The translations under genes were made by a program, and so were the position numbers. Under the pieces are notes generated by a model, which made no database searches, was not told where the DNA came from, and was given only the letters and a program-made list of their open reading frames with translations. Positions 62,331 to 64,000 of a stretch of DNA of 64,000 nt are shown here, one piece after another (the first letter of the stretch is position 1; every line of letters begins with the position of its first letter). The stretch is from Cephalopachus bancanus (Eukaryota; Chordata; Mammalia; Primates; Tarsiidae): the NCBI GenBank assembly GCA_027257055.1, contig JAPVLO010000962.1, forward strand, positions 530,202-594,201, in the 5' to 3' direction.

Positions 62331-63348
62331 TTGTCCGTGGTAGCATTGCCAATAATAAAATAAACTTGTGACATTTCCCTGTGTATTCAGCTATGTCCCT
62401 GGGAATCTTGAGCCAGCTGAATGAGATGATAGGTAAACAATCAAAACCATAAATCAAAGGAAAGTCAGTCTACTAGGGCAAAAAATACACAGTCAGGTAG
62501 ATCTGTGCTAAGAAGAACTGGTTTGTGAAACTGTATTTGGTTCAAATTTCCCTCCATTCCAGTAACTCCTGGTTGATGAGGAATCTAGTAGTTTTTCTGT
62601 CTATAACTATTTCACCCAAATTCCTCTTCTACTGACGAATAAACCTCAGAGGTTACTGGGAGTTTACCTTGAGGACTTGTCAGGAACATGTGATCTAGCT
62701 TCAGAGGCTTTGGGGTAAGAAAGAACTGATACTTCATTGTGAACAAGTTTCAGTTCAATCATCATCAGACAGGCAGTAAGCGATCATCAACAACTGTGAA
62801 AAGGCATTCAAGTCCTGCACCCTTGTCTTAGAATGGTCGCAATTAGTGAGTTTCAGAAATAAAGGGAGGACAGTGTTAAAACCACACTAGCATGTGTTCT
62901 TAACTCCCTAATTAAATGTCCATCACATTTATCCAGAATTTTATGTTCTCTTGACTCTTACTCATGGGTAGATTCTTTGATGGTAAAAAAGGATGTCTTA
63001 TTCATGTACTGGCAAGTACTTGACATAATGCTTGCATGACGAGTAACTGCTTACTATCAATATGGAAATCATATTGTGAAGCACTCATGTCCCTTCTTCA
63101 GTTTTTCTTGAAAGATTAACTTTTGATATTTCCCCAGGTGATATCTGTCACTTCCAAAAGCTGAGAGAAAGATGGAATAGAAAATGCCTCCCCATGCACT
63201 CTCATGTGTATACCCACTCGCCTTGGCAATAGGATTCCCACCACCCCCAGTGACAGGCAGAGCAATACCCCTGCCCCTGACACCAAAGAACTCTTCATTA
63301 TTTACAACAGTCATACTATGTGTCTGGTTGCTGTCCTGAAGTTCCAGA
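62331..63348. other. Intronic sequence, nothing recognised
   Basis: No repeat or gene assigned; open frames at 63069-63386 on the minus strand have no supporting features. Confidence 0.5.
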
Positions 63349-63355
63349 GAATTTG

Positions 63356-63659
63356 TTGTTTTTTTTATTTTGAGTTGGAGTCTCACTCTGTTGCCCAGAC
63401 TGGAGTGCAGTGGTTGCTCCCGGCCACCGCAGCCTCGACCTGCTGGGCTCCAGCGATCCTTCCGCCTCAGCCTTCCAAGTAGCTGAAATTACAGGCGGAA
63501 TTATAGGCGCACGCTACCACTCCCGGCTGATTTTTTGATTTATTGTAGAGATGAGGTTTCGCTGCCCAGGCGGGTCTCGAACCCGCGGGCTCAGGCAATC
63601 CACTCACCTCAGCCTCCCAAAGACTCGGGATTACAGGCTGAGCCACCAAGCCCGGCTCT
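63356..63659 (-). mobile_element. Alu SINE, lineage-specific 5-bp-deletion subfamily, antisense
   Basis: Full-length with probable target duplication GAATTTG (63349-63355, 63660-63666). Has a short internal partial duplication near 63490-63510 (ATTACAGGCGGAATTATAGG). Diagnostic TTTCGCTGCCCAGGCGGG. Lies about 140 bp upstream of a DGKB exon. Confidence 0.95.
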
Positions 63660-63771
63660 GAATTTGATTATTTATGCCTAAAAAATACATCTCTTTCTAC
63701 ATAGTCTTATGTGTTGCCTGTCTCTTTTTTTCTTCTGTTTTCAAACATTGCAAGTATTTAATGAAACATAA

Positions 63772-63978
<207 letters not shown>

Positions 63979-64000
63979 TGAGGGCAGAAGGGACTGGATA

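Overview
This is a stretch of primate nuclear DNA. It is AT-rich, intron-dominated and carries 7SL-derived dimeric Alu SINEs on both strands. No bacterial, plasmid or viral gene organisation is present. The youngest Alus differ from the anthropoid consensus: the left arm reads CTCAGCCTGTAATCCCGC, the linker has CTACAATAAATCAAAAAATC, and the right arm ends in GGCCGGGAGCGGCCACTGCA. They also lack the lemur and galago hallmarks I know. I infer a tarsier (Tarsius/Carlito) or another non-anthropoid, non-strepsirrhine primate lineage. That is inference from repeat type only.

The only gene I can support is DGKB (diacylglycerol kinase beta) on the + strand. Four consecutive internal coding exons lie at 30487-30563, 35253-35273, 47785-47938 and 63800-63943. 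All have AG/GT splice sites and compatible reading phases, and together they encode the region upstream of the EF-hands. The second is a 21-nt microexon. The initiator exon lies upstream of the window (I did not find it), and the rest of the gene lies downstream. The window is therefore about 30 kb of upstream intron (1-30486), three complete introns of about 4.7, 12.5 and 15.9 kb, and the start of a further intron.

By region: 1-7.1 kb holds Alus, an unidentified repetitive segment (about 880-1520) and an old sense L1. 7.1-17.8 kb holds Alus, a small mariner MITE with intact TIRs, antisense L1 3' ends and an MLT1-type LTR. 17.8-30.4 kb holds an L2 with reverse-transcriptase relics, a palindromic mariner fossil, MER5-type elements, an old sense L1 and an Alu cluster. 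30.5-47.8 kb holds exons 1-3, more Alus, L2/MIR relics and an instructive nest in which one MIR is split by both an Alu and an L1. 47.8-64 kb holds exon 4, hAT and mariner fossils, Alus in inverted orientation and several microsatellites.

Nothing here looks like an undescribed multi-gene system. The most interesting items are the splice architecture of the DGKB microexon (a TGCATG motif overlapping its 3' splice site), a lineage-specific Alu subfamily marked by a 5-bp deletion, a long inverted-repeat mariner structure, a young inverted Alu pair, and short shared segments that known repeats do not explain. Boundaries of ancient repeats are approximate because no consensus alignment could be run.
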